From NCBI GenBank assembly GCA_964440935.1, contig CAYTTY010000001.1, forward strand, positions 62,001-126,000: a DNA stretch of 64,000 nucleotides. The letters run 5' to 3'. Source of the stretch: WJJR01 sp964440935. Its GTDB lineage: Bacteria > Zixibacteria > MSB-5A5 > WJJR01. The position numbers were made by a program, and so were the translations under genes. Shown here piece by piece: positions 1 through 8,539 of this stretch. How positions within the stretch are numbered: the stretch's first letter is position 1; the number at the start of each line of letters is the position of its first letter. The notes below the pieces were generated by a model that saw nothing but the letters and a program-made list of their open reading frames with translations, was not told the origin of the DNA and did no database searches.

Positions 1-37
1 CGAGGCGGTCATGATTCCTTCGCGATAATTGGAATGG

Positions 38-684
38 AGCGGTTGTCAGAATAATTGTCCGATTGTGAACGCAACCCCAACTGTTATCCCCGTAAAAGCG
101 GGGATCCAGTGTCGTAATCGCTTGTGTACGAAGACAATGGATTCCTCCGCCGCGGCGGACGGGAATGACAATGTGGGAGACTTCATTCGGACAGGAATTC
201 TGACAATCGCTATATAGCAATTGTCATAAATCCTTTCCGTTTGGATCAGGGTGCCAGGGGCCTTGAGGGGCGTGTTGCAAAACCCCCGAGAATCACAGCC
301 ATCGGGAGGGCGAGCCTCCCGGCGAGCCGCAACGGCATGTTCCACACGGCGGCTCGGCGGGAGCCTCGCCCTCCCCAGTCTGAGGTGATGATAGTCAGCA
401 GGCTTTTCAACACGCCCCTTGAGGCCCGTGGCACCCTGATGTCATCACGATACACACGGTGCCTCGCTTCCCCTCAATCGGAAATCTATTCTGACAACCG
501 CTATAGAATTCCGATAATCACTATGACTACCTTCGCGATGGACTCCCTTTCATTTCCAGAGCGGTTGTCAGAATTGTCTTCCGATTGACCGGGCGATGTA
601 CGCACGGGCGCCTCGACCTTACGGCAAGCGGGACGGCCATGCTACGGTCTCGTGAATCGGAAAGTTCTTCTGACAATCGCTATA
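38..684. repeat. Cluster of five copies of a ~29-bp repeat in both orientations
   Basis: A motif of the form TATAGCGGTTGTCAGAAT, a short variable stretch, then TCCGATT occurs in forward orientation at 38-65 and 558-587 and in reverse orientation at 184-212, 476-505 and 655-684. Forward and reverse copies therefore pair into inverted repeats (38-65 with 184-212; 558-587 with 655-684). Between the first pair lie two further small palindromic motifs at 85-106 (CCCCG around AAAA) and about 139-170 (CCGCCGCGGCGG), of a type often repeated in bacterial intergenic DNA. The arrangement looks like terminal inverted repeats of non-coding MITE- or REP-like units. No transposase is present. Short reading frames here are by-products of the symmetry. 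Confidence 0.75.
246..439. repeat. ~190-bp imperfect palindrome
   Basis: The outer arms read TCAGGGTGCCAGGGGCCTTG from 246 and its near-complement ending in GGCACCCTGA at 439. Inner arms continue the pairing (TGTTGCAAAA against TTTTCAACACGCC, and GGGAGGGCGAGCCTCCC against GGGAGCCTCGCCCTCCC), around a centre near 340. A transcript could fold into one long hairpin. It lies between repeat copies of the surrounding cluster. Function is unknown; a mobile non-autonomous element or a BIME-like repeat is the likeliest reading. Confidence 0.7.
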
Positions 685-925
685 AGAAAGCGATTCAGAA
701 TCCCCTCTTCCGCACGCTTAGGGCAAGCGCTTAGTACCGTTTATGTCAACTTATCCATCCAGAATCATTGATTCCGATGCGCTTAAATGCCACCTTCGGG
801 CAGACTCGGTATCGGGATCGCCCGTCGGGCAATTCTGATGACCGAGTTCATGTCGAATTGCGGCGGCTTGTTTTCACCGAATTCGTGTAAATACAAAGAC
901 GATGGACCGATATCAGGAGAGCGTC
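685..925. other. Leader region of the lysine aminotransferase gene
   Basis: No gene or clear sigma-70 promoter was recognised in this stretch. It ends with the ribosome binding site AGGAG at 915-919, placed 6 bases before the ATG at 926. Confidence 0.4.
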
Positions 926-2398
926 ATGAAGAAACCCATTGCCTACGAAGACATTCACCCGACTGTCACCGCCGGGCCGCTGGCGATCCAGGACGATTGG
1001 TGGACCAGCTTTGCACCGGTGTTTGAAAGCGACAAGACGCGCGGATCGCGTTTGCACGTCTACGATCATCTGGCGCACGACCCTGAGAAGAAGTACCGGA
1101 CGGTCCTGGACTTCTGCTCGTTTTTTGCGACATCGCCGATCTCCTACAATCATCCGGGCCTTCAGGAGGACGCCTACCGGGAAAAGCTGGCGTTTGTGGC
1201 GCAGAACAAACCGTCGAATTCTGATTTCTGGACGCCGGAACTGGCCGACTTCGTCAAGACACTCCACGAGGTCGCCGGACGCGATTATCTCAAGCACCTG
1301 TTCATCGTCTCCGGTGGTGCACTGGCGGTAGAGAATGCGCTCAAAGCCGCGTTCGATTGGAAAGTTCGCTGGAATTTGAAGCGCGAGGGCATCGATACCG
1401 ACGATGCTGCATCACGCGGTGACAAGCGCGGTGAAGAACTGGGCTCGGAGATGCAGGTGCTGCACTTCACGGAAGCCTTCCACGGACGCAGCGGCTACAC
1501 AATGTCGCTGACCAACACCGCCGACCCGCGCAAGACATGCTTCTTCCCGAAATTCGATTGGTGTCGAGTGTCCACTCCCAAGATCGCGTCGCAAGACGAT
1601 CCTCAGTGGGAACAGAAAGCAAGTGAGGCGGAAGACGCGACGATAGGGGAGATCGAACAGCTTCTCAAGACACATCGTCACAAGATCGCTGCGGTCATCA
1701 TCGAACCCATTCAGGGTGAAGGTGGTGACAACCACATCCGCAGCGAGTTCTTCGTCCGCCTGAGGGAGATCTGTGATCGCGAAGACGATCCCATTCTCCT
1801 GATCTACGACGAAGTGCAAACCGGTTTCGGCGCCACGGGGAAGATGTGGGCGCACGAACACTTCGGCCCCAAGGCGCGCCCGGATATGGTGGCCTTTGGC
1901 AAGAAGTTCCAGACGTGCGGGGTGCTTGCCGGACCACGACTCGATGAGATCAAAACCAACGTCTTCTCCAATCTGAGCGATGGCATGAGCCGGCTAAACT
2001 CCACCTGGGGGGGCAACCTGGTCGACATGGTTCGCTGCACTCGGTATTTGGAGATCGTGCGCGATGAGAAGCTGCTCGACCAGGCCGCACAGATGGGTGA
2101 ATACTTCATGGACGGTTTGCGCAAAATTGCCGCCGAGCACGGCCATGGTGTCATTGCCAACGTCCGTGGACGCGGTCTATTTATTGCCTTCGATGTGACC
2201 GACATCGACAAACCGGGTGATCGGCGCGGAGTGCTCTGGCAGGCGCTGCGTGACGACGGTGTGCTAACGCTGACCAGCGGCCAGCGCGGCATCCGTTTCC
2301 GTCCGCATCTCGATGTCACCAAAGACGAGATCGATGAGTGTATGAAGATCCTGGCCACGAGTTTGCAAAAGGTGGTCGCGCAGGGTGTCCCTGCGTAA
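926..2398 (+). CDS. lat: L-lysine 6-transaminase
   Basis: Class III PLP-dependent aminotransferase of 490 residues. It is expected to move the epsilon-amino group of L-lysine to 2-oxoglutarate, giving allysine (which cyclises to piperideine-6-carboxylate) and glutamate; cytosolic, in lysine catabolism. The family marks are specific: VSGGALAVENALKAAFDWK in the N-terminal third, the PLP-site Asp in YDEVQTGFG, and the Schiff-base lysine within AFGKKFQTCG. Length matches known Lat proteins. The start at 926 is preferred over an in-frame ATG at 902 because AGGAG lies 6 bases upstream. The gene stands alone, with repeats before it and a hairpin terminator after it. No other lysine-degradation gene is next to it. 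Confidence 0.9.
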   Translation: MKKPIAYEDIHPTVTAGPLAIQDDWWTSFAPVFESDKTRGSRLHVYDHLAHDPEKKYRTVLDFCSFFATSPISYNHPGLQEDAYREKLAFVAQNKPSNSDFWTPELADFVKTLHEVAGRDYLKHLFIVSGGALAVENALKAAFDWKVRWNLKREGIDTDDAASRGDKRGEELGSEMQVLHFTEAFHGRSGYTMSLTNTADPRKTCFFPKFDWCRVSTPKIASQDDPQWEQKASEAEDATIGEIEQLLKTHRHKIAAVIIEPIQGEGGDNHIRSEFFVRLREICDREDDPILLIYDEVQTGFGATGKMWAHEHFGPKARPDMVAFGKKFQTCGVLAGPRLDEIKTNVFSNLSDGMSRLNSTWGGNLVDMVRCTRYLEIVRDEKLLDQAAQMGEYFMDGLRKIAAEHGHGVIANVRGRGLFIAFDVTDIDKPGDRRGVLWQALRDDGVLTLTSGQRGIRFRPHLDVTKDEIDECMKILATSLQKVVAQGVPA

Positions 2399-2456
2399 GA
2401 GCGCGTTGTTCTATGAACGGCTGCGGCGCTTGTTTGCTGGTTAGGCCACCGACAAT

Positions 2457-2495
2457 GCCGACAGCCCGCCGGGGTTTCGACCGGCGGTCGGCTTT
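2457..2495 (+). terminator. Rho-independent terminator after lat
   Basis: GCCGACAGCCCGCCGG pairs with CCGGCGGTCGGC across a short loop with a small bulge, followed by TTTCT. It sits about 60 bases after the lat stop codon. Confidence 0.65.
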
Positions 2496-2599
2496 CTCGT
2501 GTCGTGGTTCGGACAAACGATTCCTCTGCTTCTGCGCGATATCCTGTGTCGTATCCCGGAAGTAGGTTAAATAAGTTGTGCGGGTGCCACTGACCTCGA

Positions 2600-2776
2600 G
2601 TTGTGTTGAAAAAGTCTTAGGATGTGATCCTATCGGGCATCGTGAAGACCATCGTCTGTAGGGGCGTACTGAGTACGCCCTGTCCCCGTACCGGTTACGC
2701 GCAGAGGGTGTATTCACTTCGGCTTCGCTCAGTGTAAACAACACGCCCCTGCGAACGTACACAATCTTCAATGACA
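2600..2776. repeat. Intergenic repeat-like element with inner palindrome
   Basis: Starts with GTGTTGAAAAAGTC and ends near ACAACACGCCCC, terminal sequences resembling the arms of the palindrome at 246-439 (TGTTGCAAAA and TTTTCAACACGCC). In its middle is the near-perfect palindrome GGGCGTACTGAGTACGCCC at 2662-2680. It may be a second member of the same non-coding repeat family. The remaining part of this gene gap, 2777-3024, shows nothing recognisable. Confidence 0.45.
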
Positions 2777-3024
2777 CAGGTTCTGTAACATGGCCCTTGG
2801 TCAGTCGGGTTGTCAGGAGCCCGGCGCGCTCACGCAGTTGTGAACACAGCGGACGTTGCGTGCACCGTCATCCTGAGTTACGGCTTATGCAAGATACTGC
2901 CGGGACACGACACTAGTCTGTGGCGCTGACTATTTTCGGTGGATGCCTTATCCGGCATCGCACTGTTTATTCTCCAATGAATCAGCACTCGAGCATGCCG
3001 CACGATCACTCGCATACAATCGTG

Positions 3025-4899
3025 CTACCTGCGACTCAAAACGGTCCGCTCCCGAATCACCTGGTGATCCTCAAATCCGTCACGAACGCCGTGAACAACA
3101 AAGTCAAACGTGGCATCGCTGTCTGAGGCATGCGACGATTTGACGACGATATGATCATGCAACTTCTCCGCCACATAGAGCATCCCCCGGACCGCCGTTG
3201 TTGGTGTCACCTGAACCGTGAGGCCTTCCGTATGGGTGACCAGTGAAAAGTGCTCCGGTAATTCAATGCGTGCGACACCGTCGCGTAGTTGTGCCGATCC
3301 GCGCGTGTAGGTGCCGGCCTCACCGCCTTCGAGGGAGACATAGACAATTTCCTTGGAGGCGTCGTGGGGATGATCCTGAACGAAGTTTTTCGTGCCAGTG
3401 ACATTCAAATCGGTTTGGACGTCGAGATTGCCCTGAACCGTGACATCGTCCGACACCTCCAGGCTCGCAATGAAGGTCGGGCCGCTTACAGGAATCTGCA
3501 CTTCGGGCAGTCCGTTGGTGTCTGCATCGAAGGTGACAGGCCATCGAAATGTTATCAAACCATTGTCTACGCTGACTTCGGAAGTTCCATCATTGTCCGC
3601 ATCCACTTTGAAATCTGAGTGTACCCGCATTTCGTGGAGGCTGCCGTCCACCTCTACTTCATTGTCGCCATCACTATCCGCATCGATCTTGACGTCTGAT
3701 CGCACGCGCATTTCGTGGAGGCTGCCGTCCACGGTGAGATCGCTGAAACTATCCCCATCAGCGTCGACGTTAAAATCACCGGAAGTCACGGTTGTGTTGC
3801 CATCAGCAATCACAGTTCCTGTAAGAGCTATTTGATTCCCGGTCACCTGCACTTCGTTTTGACTGTCACCGTTGGCGTCGATAACGGTATTATCCTGAAG
3901 AACTATGAAGTTGGGGTCGACCAGGAGTTCGAACTCCGAATCGTTGTCAGCGTCGACGATCGCCGGCGTTTTAGTGAGCATCTGGCTCGGAGTCACTTCG
4001 AAGTCAACCAGGCCATCGCTGTCCGCATCGACGCGGAATCCACTGCTTGAGATCGTCGCATTGTTGGTTCCATCGCCATCGGGATCAAAGATCGCGTCCT
4101 TATCACACGACATAAATGTCGGCGTAAATGCATAATCAATCTCGCCGTCGTCATCACAGTCGAACAACTGGCCATTCTGATCGAAGAAGCACTCGACGTT
4201 ACCATCGTTGTCCGAGTCGATGCGGAATGGCTGCTTGAATAGCACCTGAGTACCCTGCACTTCAACTTCGTCATTCCCGTCGTCATTGATATCGAGTGTA
4301 AAAAATGGATCATAGCATTGGAGTTCAAAGATGCCATCAGCATCAAGATCGACAACAAAGCCAGGCGATTGAACCTTTGTCACCTCGACGCTGGACTGAT
4401 CGCTCTTGTTCGAGGCGGGAATGATCGACTCGGCACTGATCTGAGCGCCGTTCGAAAAGACAATTGCGTCCGGCTGCGTTTCGATGTCCCCCTGCAAACG
4501 ATTCGCGACACCGGAGAACGGGCCCGCCACCAATCGCGTGCGCGGTGTCATCGGCGGGTCAGAAGCAATTTGAATCTCGAGATACCGGGGGCAGATACCC
4601 GATGTCGCAGGATCACATGTCAACACGTCGGTTGACAGCGGGGTGACCGAGCCGATGCTCATGTTGTAGAGCCCGTCGACAACACTCGCCGTGTGGGTTT
4701 CCGAATACAACTCGAGTCCGCCGATCTCCTGATCGAAGATCCGTACGGTGATCGCATACGACCCGTCGGGCACCGGCGTGCCGTTCTCGGTCAGTCGACC
4801 CTGGTGATTGATGAGAATGTTACCGGCCATGCTGGTGTGAGCAGCCGTCGTGAGGGCCAATCCGATCATCAACATGAAGCAGACCCATTGCCTCGACAT
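3025..4899 (-). CDS. Secreted protein with tandem acidic DxDxDG repeats
   Basis: 624 residues, exported. Residues 1-25 form a signal peptide (hydrophobic VCFMLMIGLALTTA). Residues about 26-130 match a domain common at the N-terminus of bacterial surface proteins (INHQGRLTENGTPVPDGSY, then YSETHTASVVDGLYNMSIGS). From about residue 170 to 460 there are about ten loops of the type DADSDGDNEVEVDG, about 25-30 residues apart, resembling calcium-binding thrombospondin-3/dockerin loops. Two neighbouring units share the identical segment VDGSLHEMRV, and the DNA (3626-3651 and 3707-3732) is also identical. The last ~120 residues carry a KNFVQDHPHDASKEIVYVSL motif seen in many FCB-type and phage-tail-like surface proteins. 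The start at 4899 has GGAGG 8 bases upstream; the longer reading from 4980 lacks one. Function unknown; a cell-surface or matrix role is inferred. Confidence 0.75.
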   Translation of the reverse strand: MSRQWVCFMLMIGLALTTAAHTSMAGNILINHQGRLTENGTPVPDGSYAITVRIFDQEIGGLELYSETHTASVVDGLYNMSIGSVTPLSTDVLTCDPATSGICPRYLEIQIASDPPMTPRTRLVAGPFSGVANRLQGDIETQPDAIVFSNGAQISAESIIPASNKSDQSSVEVTKVQSPGFVVDLDADGIFELQCYDPFFTLDINDDGNDEVEVQGTQVLFKQPFRIDSDNDGNVECFFDQNGQLFDCDDDGEIDYAFTPTFMSCDKDAIFDPDGDGTNNATISSSGFRVDADSDGLVDFEVTPSQMLTKTPAIVDADNDSEFELLVDPNFIVLQDNTVIDANGDSQNEVQVTGNQIALTGTVIADGNTTVTSGDFNVDADGDSFSDLTVDGSLHEMRVRSDVKIDADSDGDNEVEVDGSLHEMRVHSDFKVDADNDGTSEVSVDNGLITFRWPVTFDADTNGLPEVQIPVSGPTFIASLEVSDDVTVQGNLDVQTDLNVTGTKNFVQDHPHDASKEIVYVSLEGGEAGTYTRGSAQLRDGVARIELPEHFSLVTHTEGLTVQVTPTTAVRGMLYVAEKLHDHIVVKSSHASDSDATFDFVVHGVRDGFEDHQVIRERTVLSRR

Positions 4900-5217
4900 G
4901 ATGCGCCTCCGGATATGAGTTGAGATTGCGATACGTCGTAAGTTCTGGTATCTCCACCGGCGCCCGGGGCACCGGACCACTCGATGATGTTGGCAACAAT
5001 ATAGGATATAAATCGTCCTGATGCAGCCACTTTCTTAGGCCGTCACTGCCCGTTCATTAAGTCAATATTGACGATCGAGGCGCCCGTCATGCGATGTCGG
5101 CAGGCCCGCGAGAAGGCAATTCCAAATTGCCGATTGGGCCGATGTTCGACATTGGTGGTGGGCTGTTGCGCCTTCGTCGATTATAATTGGGACGGATACC
5201 ATATCGAGGAGGGAATG
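4900..5217. promoter_or_regulatory. Divergent intergenic region with palindrome and -10-like box
   Basis: Space between the leftward D-repeat protein gene and the rightward small membrane protein gene, so it should hold promoters for both. It contains the perfect 12-bp palindrome GTCAATATTGAC at 5061-5072, a possible operator. A TATAAT box at 5182-5187 faces the rightward gene, with no good -35 at the usual distance. AGGAGGG at 5207-5213 precedes the rightward start. Confidence 0.35.
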
Positions 5218-5577
5218 ATGGTCGGTCTGACATACGCATATATTGGAATTCTCGTACTGCTTGGGTTGATCGGATACTTCGCCACCGGCAGTCAAAGTGT
5301 CACGGCGTTGATACCGGCATTCTTCGGCGTTGTCGTCTTCGTTGTATTCGTGGCCGTCAGCCGGTTAGCCGGTCCCGCCGCTCTCAAATGGACGCTTATT
5401 GCGCTAGCGGTGGTCGGGTTTGCCGCCACAGTGAGTGGCATTCCCAAGGTCATTCAATTGATTGGTGGGGGAGAGGTCGCCCGCCCGGCCGCCGTCATCA
5501 GTCAGGCGGTTATGGCCGTCGTGTCATTCCTCTACGGCCTCATGGTTGTCTTGAGCGGGCGATCTCCGCAACCATGA
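5218..5577 (+). CDS. Small four-helix membrane protein
   Basis: 119 residues with four predicted membrane helices: about 4-20 (YIGILVLLGLIGYFATG), 29-48 (IPAFFGVVVFVVFVAV), 55-75 and 90-112. The loop GSQSVTALIPAFFG resembles an unnamed family of small integral membrane proteins seen in environmental bacteria. No catalytic motif is visible. The start at 5218 is chosen from AGGAGGG 5 bases upstream; an ATG at 5215 is too close to it, and a longer frame from 5068 has a non-membrane N-terminus and no ribosome binding site. No function can be assigned. Confidence 0.6.
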   Translation: MVGLTYAYIGILVLLGLIGYFATGSQSVTALIPAFFGVVVFVVFVAVSRLAGPAALKWTLIALAVVGFAATVSGIPKVIQLIGGGEVARPAAVISQAVMAVVSFLYGLMVVLSGRSPQP

Positions 5578-5634
5578 GTCTGACTTCATCTTTCATTATG
5601 GTAGTACGAGGGTAAGCGGCGAAGGCGACTCAAC

Positions 5635-5686
5635 GTACCGTTCGAGAGGAGCCTCCTCGACCGGTACTGTCTCCCGGAAGGGAGAC
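5635..5686. repeat. Two adjacent hairpins upstream of the PD40 kinase
   Basis: GTACCGTTCGAGAGGAG pairs imperfectly with CTCCTCGACCGGTAC (5635-5667), followed at once by the perfect hairpin GTCTCCC-GGAA-GGGAGAC (5669-5686). They could end transcription from the small membrane protein gene or form a structured leader for the kinase at 5742. The T-rich stretch begins only several bases later, so terminator function is uncertain. Confidence 0.45.
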
Positions 5687-5741
5687 CAAGTTTCTCAATT
5701 CGTCGATATTTTTTGTCAGCATTTCATCGTATCTTCCCGGC

Positions 5742-8435
5742 ATGATCAACGAGACGATCGCACAGTATACCATTACTGCGCATCTCGGCTCCGGGGGGAT
5801 GGGTGAAGTCTACCTCGCGGTTGACTCGAAGCTCGACCGTGAAGTGGCGCTCAAATTCCTCCCCGAGGAGTTGAAGGCCGACGGTGATGTGAAGGCACGG
5901 TTCCTCCAGGAAGCACGCGCCGCTTCGGCGCTCAATCATCCCAACTTGTGCACCATTCACGACGTGGCTGAATACAATGGCCACATGTACATCGTGATGG
6001 AACACATCGACGGCGAAACGCTGCGCGACAAAAAAGAGAAACTGACCATCAGTCAGATTCTGGAAATCGGTGCACAGATGGCCGATGGCCTCGCTGCGGC
6101 ACACGCCAAGGGCATTGTTCACCGCGACATTAAGACCGAAAACGTGATGGTACGCAAGGACGGCATCGTGCAGATCATGGATTTCGGTCTGGCGAAGCTG
6201 CGTGGTGTGTCGCGTCTTACCAAAGAGGGGAGCACACTCGGTACCGTTGGCTACATGTCACCCGAGCAGGCGCTCGGTCAGGACGCCGATCATCGCACCG
6301 ATATCTTCTCACTTGGCGTTGTGCTGTTCGAGTTACTCACTGGACAACTGCCATTCCAGGGTGCACACGAAGCGGCGATCATGTATGAGATCGTCAATGT
6401 CGACTCACCCCCGCCATCGTCGATACGCCCGGAGATTGATACCGAGTTGGATCGCATTGTCCTTGAATGCTTACAAAAAGAACCGGACGAGCGTTACCAA
6501 TCGGCCAAAGAAGTCGCCAAAGATTTGCGTCGCTTCAAGCGAGATTCCGGACGCAAGAGAGTCAGCCGCATATCGCAGGTGAGACCGTCGATGTCGATGG
6601 TGGCGACACAGCAGGCGACCGCTCCGCATGAGACGGTATCGGCTCGCCCGCTGGAGCAGGTAAAGCGCAGCCCACTCATGGGGATTGTTGCTGCTGTTGC
6701 TGTTCTCATTGCGATTGCCAGCGTAGCATGGAAGTTCGCAGTTCCGAATCCCGACACACCCGTCGTCCGCGCCAGCATCCTTCCGCCCTCGGCGACGACA
6801 TATCGTAGCACCGCCGGCGGACACATCACACTCTCTCCCGACGGGCGCTACCTGGCGTTCGTGGGCGTGGACTCAACGAGTGGCGAGAACATGCTATTGA
6901 TCCGCGCTCTGAATTCGAATACGTCATTACCGCTGCCGGGTACCGAAGGTGCACGCTATCCATTCTGGTCAGCTGACAGTCGATTCGTCGGTTTCTTTGC
7001 AAATGGAAAACTCATGAAGGTGCGCGCAACGGGTGGACCGGCTCAAACGATCTGCGGCGCCATTGAGGGGCGCGGTGGCACGTGGAATTCTGACGGTGTG
7101 ATTGTGTTTGCACCCGACCAGCGCCAAAGCCCATTGCACAGGGTTTCCGCGGCAGGTGGTGAATCAACTCCCGTGACCGTATTTGATTCAACCAGCAATG
7201 ACTACACGCACCGCTGGCCGTGGTTTCTGCCCGACGGCCAGCATTTTCTGTTCTTTGCACGCACGGTTAGTAGTGATGGCTCTGAAAAAGATGCGATCTG
7301 TCTGGGGTCGCTTGATGGCGGCATTGCCGAGCGCCTGATCTATACGAAATCTGACGTCGCCTTCGCCAATGGCCACATTCTCTATATGATGAATGGGACA
7401 TTAATGGCGCAGCCATTTGACGCCTCTTCACTGAAAATGGCAGGTGATGCAGTACCATTGGCGGAGAAGGTTTCCATGAATGCGCGCTACAGCCGGGCGA
7501 TCTTCTCCGTGTCTCAGACCGGGACACTGGTTTTTCAGACGGGTCAGTTCCAGGCGGGCTCCCAGCTGACGGTCTTCGACCGCACCGGTCGGATTCTCGA
7601 TACCATCGGGGATCGCAACACGATGTACATTCCGCGTTACTCACCTGACGAGAACCGCGTGGTCGTGGACATCCTCGATGAGGCCAGCGGCAATGTTGAC
7701 ATCTGGATTTATGACGTCCAACGAAGAATTCGTACCCGACTGACATTCGACTCTACCACGAGCATCGGACCATGCTGGTCTCCCGATGGCAAGCGCGTCG
7801 CCTTCACGACCGACCGGGATTCGATCTGGGCGACCTATGTGAAGGATGCGTCCGGTGCGCGGCCCACCCGACGCGTCGCGACCCAACCGAATGACGCATA
7901 TGTGCTCGACTGGTCGCCTGATGGTCGGTATCTCAGCTACCTCATGCCCGACTCTCTGGGGAATAGCGACATTGGTGTACTGGAACTTGATCGAGACTCC
8001 GTTATCAGACGTTTCACGGATACCCCATTCAATGAGGTCCCTGGAGATTTCTCCAGTGAGGGCCGCTGGTTAGCTTACACTTCGAACGAGTCCGGAGAAG
8101 ATGAAGTGTACGTCGTGCCGTTTCCTGACTTTACAGGTAAGTGGCAAATCTCGGTCTCCGGTGGGGATTATCCAGTCTGGGGCGCCAGTGACACCGAGTT
8201 GTATTATGTCGACGAGTCCGATCGGATCATGGTGGTACAGGTAGACGGATCGGGATCGTCATTCACAGTTGGTGAAGTGCGAACATTGTTCGAAGCGCGG
8301 GGATTCCGCACAGGGGCCCTCTATGACGTTTCTGGCGACGGCGAGCGCTTTCTGATCAACCTCGTTCAGGGATCAATGGAACGTGTCTCCCTGTCTTTGG
8401 TGCTGAATTGGCCGGAGGAACTGGAGAAGCAATGA
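5742..8435 (+). CDS. Membrane serine/threonine kinase with PD40 propeller
   Basis: 897 residues. An N-terminal Hanks-type kinase domain (about 9-270) has the glycine loop GSGGMGEVY at 16-24, ATP-binding Lys38, HRD at 127-129 and DFG at 147-149, so it should be active. A basic linker leads to one membrane helix at about 312-334 (GIVAAVAVLIAIASVAWK). The extracytoplasmic part is a chain of PD40/WD40-like propeller blades, recognisable from SPDGRYLAFVG, SADSRFVGFF, SPDGKRVAFTTD, SPDGRYLSYL and SSEGRWLAYTSN. This architecture, common in Acidobacteriota and FCB-related bacteria, is taken to sense an external ligand and phosphorylate cytoplasmic targets; ligand and substrates cannot be read from the sequence. 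It faces the mini-kinase at 8540-9259 tail to tail. Confidence 0.92.
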   Translation: MINETIAQYTITAHLGSGGMGEVYLAVDSKLDREVALKFLPEELKADGDVKARFLQEARAASALNHPNLCTIHDVAEYNGHMYIVMEHIDGETLRDKKEKLTISQILEIGAQMADGLAAAHAKGIVHRDIKTENVMVRKDGIVQIMDFGLAKLRGVSRLTKEGSTLGTVGYMSPEQALGQDADHRTDIFSLGVVLFELLTGQLPFQGAHEAAIMYEIVNVDSPPPSSIRPEIDTELDRIVLECLQKEPDERYQSAKEVAKDLRRFKRDSGRKRVSRISQVRPSMSMVATQQATAPHETVSARPLEQVKRSPLMGIVAAVAVLIAIASVAWKFAVPNPDTPVVRASILPPSATTYRSTAGGHITLSPDGRYLAFVGVDSTSGENMLLIRALNSNTSLPLPGTEGARYPFWSADSRFVGFFANGKLMKVRATGGPAQTICGAIEGRGGTWNSDGVIVFAPDQRQSPLHRVSAAGGESTPVTVFDSTSNDYTHRWPWFLPDGQHFLFFARTVSSDGSEKDAICLGSLDGGIAERLIYTKSDVAFANGHILYMMNGTLMAQPFDASSLKMAGDAVPLAEKVSMNARYSRAIFSVSQTGTLVFQTGQFQAGSQLTVFDRTGRILDTIGDRNTMYIPRYSPDENRVVVDILDEASGNVDIWIYDVQRRIRTRLTFDSTTSIGPCWSPDGKRVAFTTDRDSIWATYVKDASGARPTRRVATQPNDAYVLDWSPDGRYLSYLMPDSLGNSDIGVLELDRDSVIRRFTDTPFNEVPGDFSSEGRWLAYTSNESGEDEVYVVPFPDFTGKWQISVSGGDYPVWGASDTELYYVDESDRIMVVQVDGSGSSFTVGEVRTLFEARGFRTGALYDVSGDGERFLINLVQGSMERVSLSLVLNWPEELEKQ

Positions 8436-8539
8436 TTGAGTAGACGCTTGCATGCTCCACAATGTTGATCTGTGTGTGACGTATCTGCAACCGCAGCATC
8501 AGTGAGACGAATTCCGCTTGGTTGTTAACTTCTCAGACT

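Noticed and set aside
29..588. Short overlapping frames on both strands at the left end
   Set aside because: They lie in palindromic repeats, run through both strands and show no protein-family motif.
38..684. CRISPR array
   Set aside because: Repeat copies occur in both orientations with irregular 46-264 base spacing, and no cas genes are present.
2316..2777. Reverse-strand frame covering the end of lat and the gap after it
   Set aside because: It overlaps the coding lat gene, crosses the terminator and has no recognisable domain.
3289..4135. Long forward frames antisense to the D-repeat protein
   Set aside because: Their size comes from the repetitive Asp codons on the other strand; the reverse reading has a signal peptide, ribosome site and known domains.
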